Positions 36,021-45,691 are shown, counted from the stretch's first letter. The stretch is DNA of 64,000 nucleotides from JANNSO01 sp964485395 (GCA_964485395.1 CAZAJF010000016.1:1-64000); one strand, 5' to 3'. The notes: generated by a model not told the origin, from the letters alone. Program-made: numbers and translations.

Positions 36021-37302
36021 AAACCAGGCAACGATCCCGTCCTTGCGCCTTTGCGCGATAGAGGGCGATATCCGCCCTTGCCAAAAGCTTGTCGGCGATT
36101 TCATCTGACTGCGCAATCGGAACGGCCGACGATTCCGCCAAAAGGGAAGCAAGCCCGGTGTATCCGGCGCTCATGGTGACGCGCCTGTCCGAAACCAGCG
36201 AGGCCGCAGTCCTGTCGGGAACTGCCAGGCGGATCCGGTCGCACGCAATCTGCGTATCGGCCTCCGAACTGCCGGGGAAGATCAGCAGGAATTCCTCGCC
36301 GCCGTAGCGTGACACGATATCGTAGGGCCTGCACTGCTCGCGGAGAGTGTTCGCGATTGCCAGCAGAACGATATCGCCAGCCTGATGGCCTTCCTGGTCG
36401 TTGACGCTCTTGAAAAAATCTGCGTCGAAAATCGCTATGGAAAGTTCACTGCGGTGACGCACCGCCTTCACGATCTCCTCGTGCAGGCGAATCATGGCAT
36501 AACGCCGGTTGTACAGACCGGTCAGTCCGTCGCTTATCGCGGCGCTTGCCAGGGCGGCGCGCGCCAGATCCAGCTTGCGCTTGAGCATGAAGATAAGGCG
36601 GTATACGAGCGCGAGCGCCGTTATCAGCACGCCGAAGGCGGCTAAGACTATTAAAAAAAGATCGTTCCGCAATTGTTTCTTGGCATTGGCCACGGGAAAC
36701 GAAACCGAGATGCCGCCCCGTACATCGCCTTCCGTGTAACCTTGCTTTGCGTGGCAGGCAAGGCAGGAAGCCTCCGTGTCAAGGGCGCCCATATAGCGGA
36801 ACTCAGGGCCGGTGGGCGCGTCGAATGTGTCCCAGGTTTCCTTTTTTCCCTTCTCGAAAAGTTCAAGGGCGGTTTTTTCAAATTGATCGGGGGCGTTGCC
36901 CGGATTCAGCGGTTTCAGACTGGTAATCCTGAAACGGAAATCGCCTTTTTTCAAGGCAAGCTCCGATATTTCGCGCGTTATGAGGGCAGGATTCCGCAGC
37001 GTAAGCATGGTTCCATCGGCTGCCTGCAGATCGGGGTGCTCGAGCCACGGATTGGATTCCACGCCTGGCGTTTTCTTTACGTAGACTCCGCCGTAACCCG
37101 AGGCCCAACTTCGGGTCAGGACGATTTGCCCGAACATTGACCGCGCGCGCGCCAGGATTATCTCGTTTATCAAACTCGAATTCCGCAAGGCAATCCCGAA
37201 AAAAATACCGGCGAACAGCGCCACGAAAACAATTACGATCGATACCATGAAGATTCGATAGGCATTGCCTTCTTCCTTGATGGGAAGCTCGTCAAGTTTC
37301 AT
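35998..37302 (-). CDS. Diguanylate cyclase with c-type haem sensor (DUF3365/Tll0287-like)
   Basis: 434 residues. TM1 at ~17-40, then a periplasmic DUF3365-like domain with a CLACH haem-binding motif at 180-184 and a conserved PALITREISE helix, a second span at ~212-235 and a cytoplasmic GGDEF domain whose active site reads YGGEEFLL. It probably makes cyclic di-GMP in response to redox or gas binding at the haem. An allosteric I-site RxxD was not found upstream of GGEEF. It follows the CASTOR-like channel by 12 bases in an operon. Confidence 0.88.
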   Translation of the reverse strand: MKLDELPIKEEGNAYRIFMVSIVIVFVALFAGIFFGIALRNSSLINEIILARARSMFGQIVLTRSWASGYGGVYVKKTPGVESNPWLEHPDLQAADGTMLTLRNPALITREISELALKKGDFRFRITSLKPLNPGNAPDQFEKTALELFEKGKKETWDTFDAPTGPEFRYMGALDTEASCLACHAKQGYTEGDVRGGISVSFPVANAKKQLRNDLFLIVLAAFGVLITALALVYRLIFMLKRKLDLARAALASAAISDGLTGLYNRRYAMIRLHEEIVKAVRHRSELSIAIFDADFFKSVNDQEGHQAGDIVLLAIANTLREQCRPYDIVSRYGGEEFLLIFPGSSEADTQIACDRIRLAVPDRTAASLVSDRRVTMSAGYTGLASLLAESSAVPIAQSDEIADKLLARADIALYRAKAQGRDRCLVFKDEQPA

Positions 37303-37314
37303 CGGGTTCCGTCC

Positions 37315-39264
37315 TCAGCTCTCGTCTTCCGCCAAAACTATGAGCAGGTCGTCGTCGCGCAGGCTGAAGCGCCGGTTTTTAGGAGGGTTGATGATATTCC
37401 CCTGCACGGCCCCCGCCTCATCGGCACGGGAAAGCAGGCGAAGGCCGAAGCAGGTTTCGCCCCGCTTCATAGCGGCCGCGCACAGTTCCCCGAAGCTGAT
37501 CGTTTCTGGAACCGACTTCAGGTACAGCCTTAAGGGCTTTATATACACTTCACTGCCGGCCGGATTGAAAAGGTCGTCATATACTTTCAGCACTTCCGGA
37601 TTCTCCGATACCTGCGCATAAATCCTGGAAACGAACTGATTGGATATCATGAAGTCGTTGACTCCGACTTCCTGGATTACCTCGATATTTTCGGAATCCG
37701 CAACTTCCGTAATCAACTGCGTCTTGATGTCTTTGCGCCCGAGCTTCTTGAAATAATGGCGAAATTCGAGCAGCGCCGCGATTGTCTCCGAATCGCGAGC
37801 CTCGGCGTCGCCGCCGTCCGCGGTAAGGATGATGATGTTGTCGAACTGCTCGGGCTTGAGTTTTTCCATTAGTTCCGGCTGGTGGATATCGAGCTTCACG
37901 AGTCGAACCTTTATGGAAGGATGCTTGGCTTGTATTTCCGAGAACTCGGCTTTGTCGATGTCGTCGCCGCTTTTTACCGCCACCACGATCGACGAGCCCT
38001 CCACAAGGTAACTGCTGTATTCCTCGACGATAGTCGCGGTTTTCTTGCTCCAACCGATGATGAGCTGATTCTCCGCGGCTTTTGGCAATGGCGCCGCGGG
38101 GTTGGCTTCCGGCGGGGAATAGGCGAGTTTCTCATTCTGCCAGCGTATCAGGGAATCGTCCTCGGCCAATACGAGCACTTCGTCGCCCGGCTTGAAGCTC
38201 GTGGAGGGAGCTGGGTTCACCGCGACGGAGCCGTCCTGGCGCCGCATGCCCAGAACGCTGCAATTCTCATAATGGAATAAAACATCCGCATAGCTCGTGC
38301 CGGCCAAGCCTTCCTCGGGTTTGTGAAAATAAAATTCCGAGCCTTCGAATCCCACGAGGTTGTCGTACACCTGCGCGAGACCCGAGGTGCGGGACGTCTG
38401 CACCATGAGCCTGGCCAGGATGGAATGCTCGTCGATGGCGGAAATATTCGCGAACATGCTCCGAGCCAATTTGCGCTTGGTTTCCAGGTGCAGTTCGGCG
38501 ACGATGGGCGGGGCGTCTTTTTCGCCGGTACACGCGATGACGGCCATGATCGTCTTTAAGACCCTGGCATCGGCGATCTCCTTGACGGCATCCGAATCCG
38601 CGACGCTTGCATCGTTGAGAATGACGACGGATTTCGCCGAGGACACGCCTACCCTGCGTAAAAGCTGCATGCTTGAGGTGGACCCGGAACGCGTTATGAT
38701 TCTCGTATTCATGCGATCCTCGATCCGATCGCGGAAATAGTCGTCCATCTCGTCCTTTTCCTTGCCCGACAAAACCACGACGGCCGGCTTTCGCTCCGAC
38801 TCATTGGCTACTATAAGCTCGCGGATTATTTCCAGCACCCTGTCCCCGAAACCGAGGATGAGGGTGTGGCCGGTTTCGATGACCATGCTCCTGCCTTTGC
38901 GCAGTTCGTCGAGCTTAGCCTCGAACTGGCTCGTGATAAAAGCGACCAGGCTGGAAAACAGGACCATTCCCAGGAACAGGGAGACTATTCCTACCACTCG
39001 GTTCAAGGCATTGCTTCCGGTATCTTCCGCGATGGAGCCGCCGTCCGCAATCTGAAGGAACGACAGCCACCATTGGGTAAACAGATCCTTGGTGCTCTCT
39101 TGCGGAGCCACGAGGTTCACGACGAACCTGAATGCCGCCATGAGTACGATAGCGCCGGCAAAAAGGAAAATCAGCGCCATGAATATGGAAAAACCGCCTT
39201 TGGACATATAATTATCAAAAATATATTTTGCCTTTGCCTTGAAACCATGCTGTTGCTTTTTCAT
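37315..39264 (-). CDS. CASTOR/POLLUX-type ion channel with RCK domains
   Basis: 649 residues. Hydrophobic spans near 27-48 and 88-112 flank a pore-like segment (FTQWWLSFLQIADGGS). The rest is cytoplasmic with two Rossmann-type RCK/TrkA-N domains: HTLILGFGDRVLEII at ~135 and NQLIIGWSKKTATIV at ~400. The first is the CASTOR/POLLUX signature region of plant nuclear and bacterial homologues, which conduct K+ or Ca2+. A selectivity filter is not obvious. It is followed by the haem diguanylate cyclase, suggesting linked ion and redox sensing. Confidence 0.8.
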   Translation of the reverse strand: MKKQQHGFKAKAKYIFDNYMSKGGFSIFMALIFLFAGAIVLMAAFRFVVNLVAPQESTKDLFTQWWLSFLQIADGGSIAEDTGSNALNRVVGIVSLFLGMVLFSSLVAFITSQFEAKLDELRKGRSMVIETGHTLILGFGDRVLEIIRELIVANESERKPAVVVLSGKEKDEMDDYFRDRIEDRMNTRIITRSGSTSSMQLLRRVGVSSAKSVVILNDASVADSDAVKEIADARVLKTIMAVIACTGEKDAPPIVAELHLETKRKLARSMFANISAIDEHSILARLMVQTSRTSGLAQVYDNLVGFEGSEFYFHKPEEGLAGTSYADVLFHYENCSVLGMRRQDGSVAVNPAPSTSFKPGDEVLVLAEDDSLIRWQNEKLAYSPPEANPAAPLPKAAENQLIIGWSKKTATIVEEYSSYLVEGSSIVVAVKSGDDIDKAEFSEIQAKHPSIKVRLVKLDIHQPELMEKLKPEQFDNIIILTADGGDAEARDSETIAALLEFRHYFKKLGRKDIKTQLITEVADSENIEVIQEVGVNDFMISNQFVSRIYAQVSENPEVLKVYDDLFNPAGSEVYIKPLRLYLKSVPETISFGELCAAAMKRGETCFGLRLLSRADEAGAVQGNIINPPKNRRFSLRDDDLLIVLAEDES

Positions 39265-39417
39265 ACAGTCCCCTTATCAGCAAGTATGCCCGCAGAATTC
39301 CAGAATGTCAAATCCGGAAAAACAGTTCTGTGTGAATCCTTGATTCCCGGTTTTATGGCGCTCCCGGCCAAAATGTGCTATGCTTCGCGAAGACACTATT
39401 TTTGAAAGAAGTGGCCT

Positions 39418-40740
39418 GTGAACCAAAATATGGATAAAAACGCAGCACAGCTGAACGATACCGAGACGCTGTTCAAGCGCATCCACCTTGCGTCGCTCGA
39501 GCTTGCACCAATACGCTCCCTCGACAAATTGTACCGGCGCGCCGTCGAACTGGGAAAAGAATGCCTGGACATCGATCGCATGGCGATTTTTCTTTACGAC
39601 TCCAAAACACAAACCAGGCAGGGGACATGGGGAACGGACAAGTACGGGAACACTTGCGACGAATCCTATTACTGCTCCCCCATACTTGACGGCGAAAACT
39701 ACCTCCTGGAGACCATAAAAGAACACGACGACATTTCCGTCTGGGAAAATAAGGATTTGACCAACGGAAACGTCAAGGTAGGAACCGGCTGGAATTCCAT
39801 GGCCATACTGTGGGACGGCGACAAGGCCTTCGGGTGGATCGCGGCCGACAACCTTCTGCGCCACAAAGCGCTGGCAGCAGGGCAAAAAGAGGGTATGAGC
39901 CTGTACGCGCGGATAGTGTCGAGCCTCATCCTGCGCATGCGCTACGAACAGTCCCTCAAGACGGAAGTGCAGGAAAAAACGATAGAGCTGATCCACGAAA
40001 AGGAACGGCTCCAGAAGCTCTACGAGGAGATCGCGGAGCAGGACGACATAAAGAAAAAATTATTCACCATATTCGCCCACGACATGAGAGGGCCTTTGGG
40101 AAGCATCCGGACGCTCCTGGACATGGTCTGCGAGGATATGGATTCGGTAAAGCTGGAAGACCTGAAAGCGATACTTCCGGAAATACGCAAATCCGTCAGC
40201 TCAAGCTACAGCCTCGCGGATAACCTCCTGGAATGGGTTCGCAACCAGATGGTAAAAAGCGAATTGAGCCGATCCACCTTTCCCGTGCTGGAACCGATAC
40301 GGTCCACGATGGAACTGTGCAGTCGATCTGCCATGAAAAAAAACATATAGGTAGCGGTGGCCGGCACTGAGGACCTCTTGGTAACCACCGACGAATACAT
40401 GCTCGAGATCATCATAAGGAACCTTCTTTCAAACGCCATAAAATTCACGCCCCAGGGAGGATCGGTGAGGCTCTCGGCTTCAAGGTCCGTCGATGGAAGC
40501 GAGATACTCGTAAGCGTCGCCGACAACGGCATCGGTATCGAGGAAGAGGGCCTGGCAAACCTTTTTACCCTGCAGACAAGGATGAAAAGCGAAGGGACTT
40601 CAGGCGAAAAAGGAAGCGGCCTGGGACTCATGTTCTGCCAGGATATAGCAAAAAGGCTCGGTGCGCGCATAGATGTGCGAACAGCGCTTGGTCAAGGCAG
40701 CGAATTTACCGTGATACTGCCAGTCCCAAAACCAGTTTAA
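39418..40740 (+). CDS. GAF-domain histidine kinase split by an in-frame TAG
   Basis: The frame starts at GTG 39418 (or ATG 39430) and runs to a TAA at 40740, interrupted by TAG at 40348-40350 between SAMKKNI and VAVAGTEDLL. GAF domain ~20-165 (IDRMAIFLYD), then H-box IFAHDMRGPLGSIR, and after the TAG an ATPase with N-box IIRNLLSNAIKFTP, G1 VADNGIGIEEE and G2 GSGLGLMF. Without read-through the kinase has no ATPase domain. The break site aligns with a usual E or Q, so GAG-to-TAG or CAG-to-TAG is the likely change. Downstream enzymes begin 20 bases later and may be co-transcribed. Confidence 0.85.
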
Positions 40741-40760
40741 TAAAGACAAGGAGCCGATAC

Positions 40761-41501
40761 ATGAATGAAACCATCAAAGCGCTATTCGAGCGAAAGTCCG
40801 TGCGATCCTTCGAGGACAGGCAAATTTCCACAGCGGACAAAGACCTCATACTTGAGGCTGCGATCCAGGCTCCCACCGCCGGAAACCAGGTTCTGTACAC
40901 GATCCTGGATATCGAGGACCAGAGGATCAAGGACCAACTGGCTATTACCTGCGACAACCAGCCGTTCATAGCCCAGGCGCCGATGGTACTAATATTTCTG
41001 GCCGATTGCAGGCGATGGCTGGACTGCTACCGCGCGGCGGGAGAGACTTGCCGGGACCCCGGTCCGGGAGACCTGTTCATCGCTTGCGAGGACGCGATGG
41101 TAGCCGCGCAAAATTCCGTGGTAGCCGCGCAGTCTCTCGGAATAGGGTCCTGCTATATCGGAGACATACTGGAAAACCACGATAGCCACGTGCGTCTTTT
41201 GAACCTGGACGATTTCGTCGTGCCCATCGGCATGCTCGTATTCGGTTACCCGACGCACCAGCAGATGGACCGCCCCAAACCCCGCCGCTTCGATAAAAAA
41301 TACATCGTGCAAAAAAACACCTACAGCCGCCCCGGAGAAAGCCAATTGCGAAAAATGTTCGAGGAAACGCATCCGGAGCCCGGATTCAACTTTGACGCCT
41401 ATCTGACGGCTTTTTGCCGCCGAAAATACATGTCCGATTTTTCGCTGGAAATGTCCCGCTCGGTCAATGTGTACCTGGAAAAATTTCTCCCCAAAAAATA
41501 A
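40761..41501 (+). CDS. Nitroreductase-family flavoprotein
   Basis: 246 residues. The N-terminus KSVRSFEDRQISTADK and the Asn-rich QAPTAGNQ loop are the FMN-binding signature of nitroreductases; ACEDAMVAAQNSVVAAQSLGIGSCYIGDI is the helix/glycine region of the dimer interface. The C-terminal ~60 residues (beyond QMDRPKPRRFDKKYIV) are longer than in NfsB-type enzymes. AAGGAG lies 8 nt before the ATG. Likely NAD(P)H-dependent reduction of an unknown small molecule. Confidence 0.88.
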   Translation: MNETIKALFERKSVRSFEDRQISTADKDLILEAAIQAPTAGNQVLYTILDIEDQRIKDQLAITCDNQPFIAQAPMVLIFLADCRRWLDCYRAAGETCRDPGPGDLFIACEDAMVAAQNSVVAAQSLGIGSCYIGDILENHDSHVRLLNLDDFVVPIGMLVFGYPTHQQMDRPKPRRFDKKYIVQKNTYSRPGESQLRKMFEETHPEPGFNFDAYLTAFCRRKYMSDFSLEMSRSVNVYLEKFLPKK

Positions 41502-41513
41502 ACCCTTCGGCGA

Positions 41514-42641
41514 ATGGAGCATACTGTGGATTTTTCGCTGACAAGATCTATGTTTCCCGTAACCCGCGACACGGCATACCTGAACAACGCGGCAGAATCC
41601 CCCCTGTCGACGAACGTGCGCGCAAGGTTGCAGGAATATCTTGACTTCTCGGCTTCAGCCCCGCAAAATAAACCGTCGGTACGGCAGGAAACCCGAATCC
41701 TGCTGGCGGATCTTTTTGGCGGCCTAGCCGACGAATACGCGCTGGTACCGGGCACGGGCATGGGAATCGGCATGGTTGCGGAAGGCTTCGAATGGCGGTC
41801 CGGTGACAATGTCGTAGTCCCCGTCGGCGAGCATTGGAACAATACATTCCCCTGGCTTTCGCTTGAACGGCGGGGTGTGGAGGTGCGCTTCTGCCCCTTG
41901 GAAGCGGATTACCGCATCGATCCGGACCGCATCGCGGGGCTCATGGACACCCGAACGCGGATTCTGTCCATAGCCGCGGTTAGGCATACCAGCGGTTTTC
42001 GCGCGGATCTCCGGAGGCTAGGTTCAATCGCGCACGAAAGAGGCGCATTGTTCCTCGTAGACGGAATCCAGGCGGTGGGGGTATGTCCGCTCGACGTTGA
42101 GCGCGACGGTATCGACATCCTTGCATGCGGGGGTTTCAAGTGGCTTCTAGGTTTGCCGGGAACCGGCTTTCTCTACGTCAACAAAAACGCCCAGGAAAAA
42201 ATCCAACCTGTGCTACCGGGCATGTTTTCCGCGGAAGATAATCTCGCCGAGCTTAGGTTTTTCAGCGATGCAAGGCGTTACGAGACGGGAACGATCGCAT
42301 ATCCCCTGTATTACGCGTGGGCGGCCGGCCTTGAGCTGCTGAACGAGCTCGGCGTGAAGCGGATACACGAGCGGGTACTCGGGCTTGCGGATTCGCTGAT
42401 TGTCGGATTGCGTAAAAAAAACTTTACAATCATCTCCCCGGTCGAACGGGAAATCGAGCGCTCCGCCATAATTTCGTTCACGGCGGGATCGCCTGAGAAG
42501 AACAAAATCCTGGCCGAGTCGCTTGCCTCTCGCGGTATCATCATATCCGTCCGCGACGGCCGATGCCGCGCAAGCCCGAATTTCTTCAATGACGCGGAAG
42601 ACGTTGCCAGCTTCCTGGAGGAGCTCCAATGCCTTCCATGA
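41514..42641 (+). CDS. Class V PLP-dependent aminotransferase
   Basis: 375 residues. Motifs: NNAAESPLS near the N-terminus, HWNNTFPW, VDGIQAVG (Asp for the PLP ring) and the Schiff-base lysine in ACGGFKWLLGLPGTGFLYV. This is the isopenicillin-N-epimerase/cysteine-desulfurase-like class; substrate unknown. A GTG 12 nt inside (41526) with GGAG 7 nt upstream could be the true start. It precedes a methyltransferase and VOC gene in an overlapping cluster, suggesting a small pathway. Confidence 0.88.
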   Translation: MEHTVDFSLTRSMFPVTRDTAYLNNAAESPLSTNVRARLQEYLDFSASAPQNKPSVRQETRILLADLFGGLADEYALVPGTGMGIGMVAEGFEWRSGDNVVVPVGEHWNNTFPWLSLERRGVEVRFCPLEADYRIDPDRIAGLMDTRTRILSIAAVRHTSGFRADLRRLGSIAHERGALFLVDGIQAVGVCPLDVERDGIDILACGGFKWLLGLPGTGFLYVNKNAQEKIQPVLPGMFSAEDNLAELRFFSDARRYETGTIAYPLYYAWAAGLELLNELGVKRIHERVLGLADSLIVGLRKKNFTIISPVEREIERSAIISFTAGSPEKNKILAESLASRGIIISVRDGRCRASPNFFNDAEDVASFLEELQCLP

Positions 42642-43369
42642 CCGAGATTTATTCCGCCCACGCGGCCGAATACGACGAACTCGTCGACAGGGAAGATCAT
42701 GAGGGAAACCTGGGAAGCTTCCTGCGCTCAGCGTTCGACTTCGATGACAAAAAAATAATCGAGCTGGGGACGGGTACGGGCAGGCAGACGCGAATCTACG
42801 CGGACTTGGCGCAAAGCGCGCTGTGCATGGATCGCTCCGCGCACATGCTGGAAAAGGCTCGGAAAAATCTTGCCCATTTCGCCGATAAGCTCACCTTTCT
42901 CGTATGCGACAACCTGGCGGCAAAAGGAGGCTCGGGCGGTTTGGCCGCGGAATCGGCGGACTGCGTCATAGAAGGCTGGAGTTTCGGGCACACTGTCGTC
43001 GAGGCCTTGGACGAAGCGGAGGATACCGCCGACCGGCTCGTGAAAAACTGCGAGTCGCTATGCGCCGAGGATGGCAATATTTTTATAATCGAGACGCTGG
43101 GCTCGAACGTGGACCGCCCCGATCCGCCGGGCGAAAAACTGCGTAGATTCTACGAATCGCTGGAAACGACGCATGGATTCGTTAAAACCGTGCTTTCTAC
43201 CGATTACCGATTTCAGTCCGTCGCCGAGGCGCGGCGGATATTCACCTGGTTCTTCGGCCAGGAGATGGGGAATGGCATCGCACGGCGCGGTAGCGGGATA
43301 GTACCGGAATTTACAGGGATCTGGCGTAAGCAAATGCGGCGAAGCGATAAAACAAGGAGGCTCTCATGA
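42629..43369 (+). CDS. SAM-dependent methyltransferase
   Basis: 246 residues, class I fold. Glycine-rich SAM loop IIELGTGTGRQTRIYADLA, acidic strand end CMDRSAHMLEKA, and VIEGWSFGHTVVEALDE later. GGAGGAG lies just before the ATG, which is inside the end of the aminotransferase gene (13-nt overlap). The substrate cannot be read from sequence. Confidence 0.87.
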   Translation: MPSMTEIYSAHAAEYDELVDREDHEGNLGSFLRSAFDFDDKKIIELGTGTGRQTRIYADLAQSALCMDRSAHMLEKARKNLAHFADKLTFLVCDNLAAKGGSGGLAAESADCVIEGWSFGHTVVEALDEAEDTADRLVKNCESLCAEDGNIFIIETLGSNVDRPDPPGEKLRRFYESLETTHGFVKTVLSTDYRFQSVAEARRIFTWFFGQEMGNGIARRGSGIVPEFTGIWRKQMRRSDKTRRLS

Positions 43370-43731
43370 AATTTTGCTGGGTTACCGTCAACGTGCAGGA
43401 CATGGAAAAATCAATGCGCTTTTACCAAGGCGTACTTGGGCTCACCGTCGCCCGAAAAATGTCGCCGAATCCCGACATGGAAATCGTCTTCCTGGGAAGC
43501 GGAGAAACGCAGGTGGAGCTTATCCGGAACCGAAAGGCATCCGCCGTTGCCGTCGGGAGCGATATCTCGCTGGGATTCATCGTAGATTCGCTTGAAAAAA
43601 CGGTAGCGATGCTCAAGGACCGAGGAATCGCCCTGCACTCCGGACCGTTCCAACCGAATCCACATATTAAATTTCTCTATGTGCTTGATCCCAACGGTCT
43701 TAAAATCCAGTTTGTAGAAAACATAAAATAA
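43366..43731 (+). CDS. Glyoxalase/bleomycin-resistance (VOC) family protein
   Basis: 121 residues with the beta-alpha-beta-beta-beta repeat of VOC proteins: start VTVNVQDMEKSMRFYQGVLGL, C-terminal YVLDPNGLKIQFVENIK with the usual metal-ligand Glu/Gln position. GGAGG precedes the ATG and the gene overlaps the methyltransferase by 4 nt. Probably a lyase, isomerase or binding protein acting on a product of this cluster. Confidence 0.87.
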   Translation: MKFCWVTVNVQDMEKSMRFYQGVLGLTVARKMSPNPDMEIVFLGSGETQVELIRNRKASAVAVGSDISLGFIVDSLEKTVAMLKDRGIALHSGPFQPNPHIKFLYVLDPNGLKIQFVENIK

Positions 43732-43758
43732 TCGGATTCCGTTGAAAGGGCGACGTAC

Positions 43759-44565
43759 CTATTTTGGCGCGCTGAGCCATTGATACGATGCCTCGGAAGG
43801 CTTTCCGCTCCACGAGGCAACATAATTCCAGTTGCCGTTTTTCCGGTACACGAAATAGAAATGGTGCGGATAAAACGTCTTGAAAATTCCAGTCAGAGTA
43901 AAATCCGCTACGACATATTCGCCGGGAGGCAATGCATGTCGCACGGCGTTTGGCACATGATAATCTTTATCGATTAGTACAAAAGGGTCTGGCGCGGGAA
44001 TAAAGCTAACCTGAGCGTCGATTTTCATTTCACCCATCATAACCGACAGCACTCTCGACTCGAGCCTTTTTCCCGCGACAAGGGCATTGAACTGCATTGC
44101 AAGAACTGAAATAAATGTAGTATCAGGTTCCAGCTTGATGTTCTTGGAAGATTTCTCCTTGCCTCCCGATATCATCCTAAAATTTGCATTGCGTCCCTCG
44201 ATCATCCAGGTATAGCTGTCCATACCGATCTTTTTTGCCATTTCAGGATTTTTAAAACTCAGGGATTCGGTTTTCAGCTGAAATCGTGGATCAAGCTGTA
44301 CTCGAGATTCCGCAAATTTCTGCATGCTGGTAATGGTCCAACCCGAGGATAGGTTTCTTTCCACCGTATAGCGAAATCGCTCTTCCACGCCAGCCGACTT
44401 CCCGGTTCCGGACAACTGTATCCAGTCTGCACTGGAAGCAATGTTTGCCGCCAGTACGCCTGAATCTAAAAAAGCCGCATCCCAGGAATCATCGGCATGT
44501 AGAACGGAATTATATAAGAAAAGAAAAACAAGCAAAACCACGGCTAAGCCTGAAGCTTTTTTCAT
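43759..44565 (-). CDS. Secreted protein of unknown function
   Basis: 268 residues with a hydrophobic signal sequence (LAVVLLVFLFLYNSV) and no lipobox Cys. The mature part is beta-rich (FRYTVERNLSSGWTITSM; ADFTLTGIFKTFYPHHFYFVYR) with a final WNYVASWSGKP, a pattern that recalls DUF3108-like envelope proteins, but I cannot assign it. It uses TAG as a stop and converges on the VOC gene with 27 bases between. It is AT-richer than neighbours, so transfer or relaxed selection is possible. Confidence 0.6.
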   Translation of the reverse strand: MKKASGLAVVLLVFLFLYNSVLHADDSWDAAFLDSGVLAANIASSADWIQLSGTGKSAGVEERFRYTVERNLSSGWTITSMQKFAESRVQLDPRFQLKTESLSFKNPEMAKKIGMDSYTWMIEGRNANFRMISGGKEKSSKNIKLEPDTTFISVLAMQFNALVAGKRLESRVLSVMMGEMKIDAQVSFIPAPDPFVLIDKDYHVPNAVRHALPPGEYVVADFTLTGIFKTFYPHHFYFVYRKNGNWNYVASWSGKPSEASYQWLSAPK

Positions 44566-44640
44566 TCCAAACTCCTGTCATATCCTATAATACCAAAACG
44601 GCCATACTAGTTCCAATTAAAATCAATCATAAATAAAAAA

Positions 44641-44667
44641 TATCGCATTTCTATGGAAATCGCGATA
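44641..44667. promoter_or_regulatory. Interrupted palindrome upstream of the chemotaxis locus
   Basis: TATCGCATTTC-TATG-GAAATCGCGATA is an 11-bp inverted repeat with one extra base, in the ~150-base gap between the divergent secreted-protein and cheY genes. It could be an operator or a hairpin at the 5' end of either transcript. Confidence 0.4.
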
Positions 44668-44713
44668 TAAATCACTTATGATTTGTGCTAGTTGACTATA
44701 GGGAGCTTAGACA

Positions 44714-45085
44714 ATGAAACGAATCTTAGTCGTTGACGATTCGGGTATAGCGCGCGATATCGTTAAAAAAATACTCGGAACCGGATACGAATACGACAAA
44801 GCCGCCAATGGGGAGGAGGCTTTGGTAAAAATTAAAGATACTTTTCCGGATTTGATACTATTAGACCTTCTCATGCCCGGAATGGACGGATTCGAAGTAC
44901 TTGAAAAGCTTCAGAAAACCGGAAACTCCATACCGGTGCTTCTGCTGTCTGCAGATATTCAGAAATCAACGCGAGAAAAAGCTTTGGCTTTAGGGGCAGC
45001 CGACCTCATCAACAAACCTGCGGATCCGGAAGCATTAAGGTTGTGCGTAAGCACGCTGCTTAACAAACCAAGGAGTGCCGTGTGA
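44714..45085 (+). CDS. CheY-like response regulator
   Basis: 123-residue receiver. Acidic pair in VVDDSG, acceptor in LILLDLLMPGMDG, Ser in LLLSADI, Lys in NKPAD. All residues for phosphorylation are present. GGGAG precedes the ATG. It overlaps the CheC gene by 4 nt and lies next to a HisKA_2 kinase, so the three form one translation-coupled set at the left edge of the chemotaxis locus. Confidence 0.88.
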   Translation: MKRILVVDDSGIARDIVKKILGTGYEYDKAANGEEALVKIKDTFPDLILLDLLMPGMDGFEVLEKLQKTGNSIPVLLLSADIQKSTREKALALGAADLINKPADPEALRLCVSTLLNKPRSAV

Positions 45086-45690
45086 ACGCCGACGACGCCC
45101 GGGTTTTGGACGCATTCAAGGAGATCATGAGCATCGGGGTAGGCAAGGCTGCCTCCATCATGAACACCATGCTCAGCAACCACGTTACGCTTTCCGTTCC
45201 CATGATCAGCCTGCTGTCTGTAGAGGAATTCAACAAAGCCACTTTTTTTCCAAAGAACATTTCATATTCAGCTGTGGAGATGAAATACTCGGGATTCTTC
45301 GACGGCGTAGTAGATCTTATTTTCGATACCGTCTCTGCGGGAAAACTGGTGGACAGCCTAGCGGATGAAGATACCAAGTCCACGGACGATTTTGATTCGC
45401 TACGGGCCGGAACCCTCTGCGAGATAGGAAACATAGTCATTAACGGCGTGCTGGGTACCATGGCCAATATACTCGACGTGCATTTAAATTTCTCCGTACC
45501 GTTTTACCATGAAGGCGCGGGAATGGAACTATTCAGGGAAAATTCAATGGATGAAAATTCAATGGTACTGCTCACGAAAGCCACCTTTGACATCAAGGAA
45601 CTCTCCATTACCGGAGACCTGGCGATGTTTTTTTCCTTCGCCTCGTTCGCCAATATACGACCAATACTCCTGAGCCTGGGACAATCCTGA
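45082..45690 (+). CDS. cheC: CheC-type phosphatase
   Basis: 202 residues from a GTG start with AAGGAG upstream. Two CheC half-sites are visible: the second, AGTLCEIGNIVINGVLG, keeps the E and N of the phosphatase motif (ExxN); the first, FKEIMSIGVGKAAS, has Ser in place of Asn. So one catalytic site seems active. CheC dephosphorylates CheY-P and is usually controlled by CheD, whose gene is ~2 kb away. Couples the CheY and kinase genes around it. Confidence 0.8.
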   Translation: MNADDARVLDAFKEIMSIGVGKAASIMNTMLSNHVTLSVPMISLLSVEEFNKATFFPKNISYSAVEMKYSGFFDGVVDLIFDTVSAGKLVDSLADEDTKSTDDFDSLRAGTLCEIGNIVINGVLGTMANILDVHLNFSVPFYHEGAGMELFRENSMDENSMVLLTKATFDIKELSITGDLAMFFSFASFANIRPILLSLGQS

Positions 45691-45691
45691 T

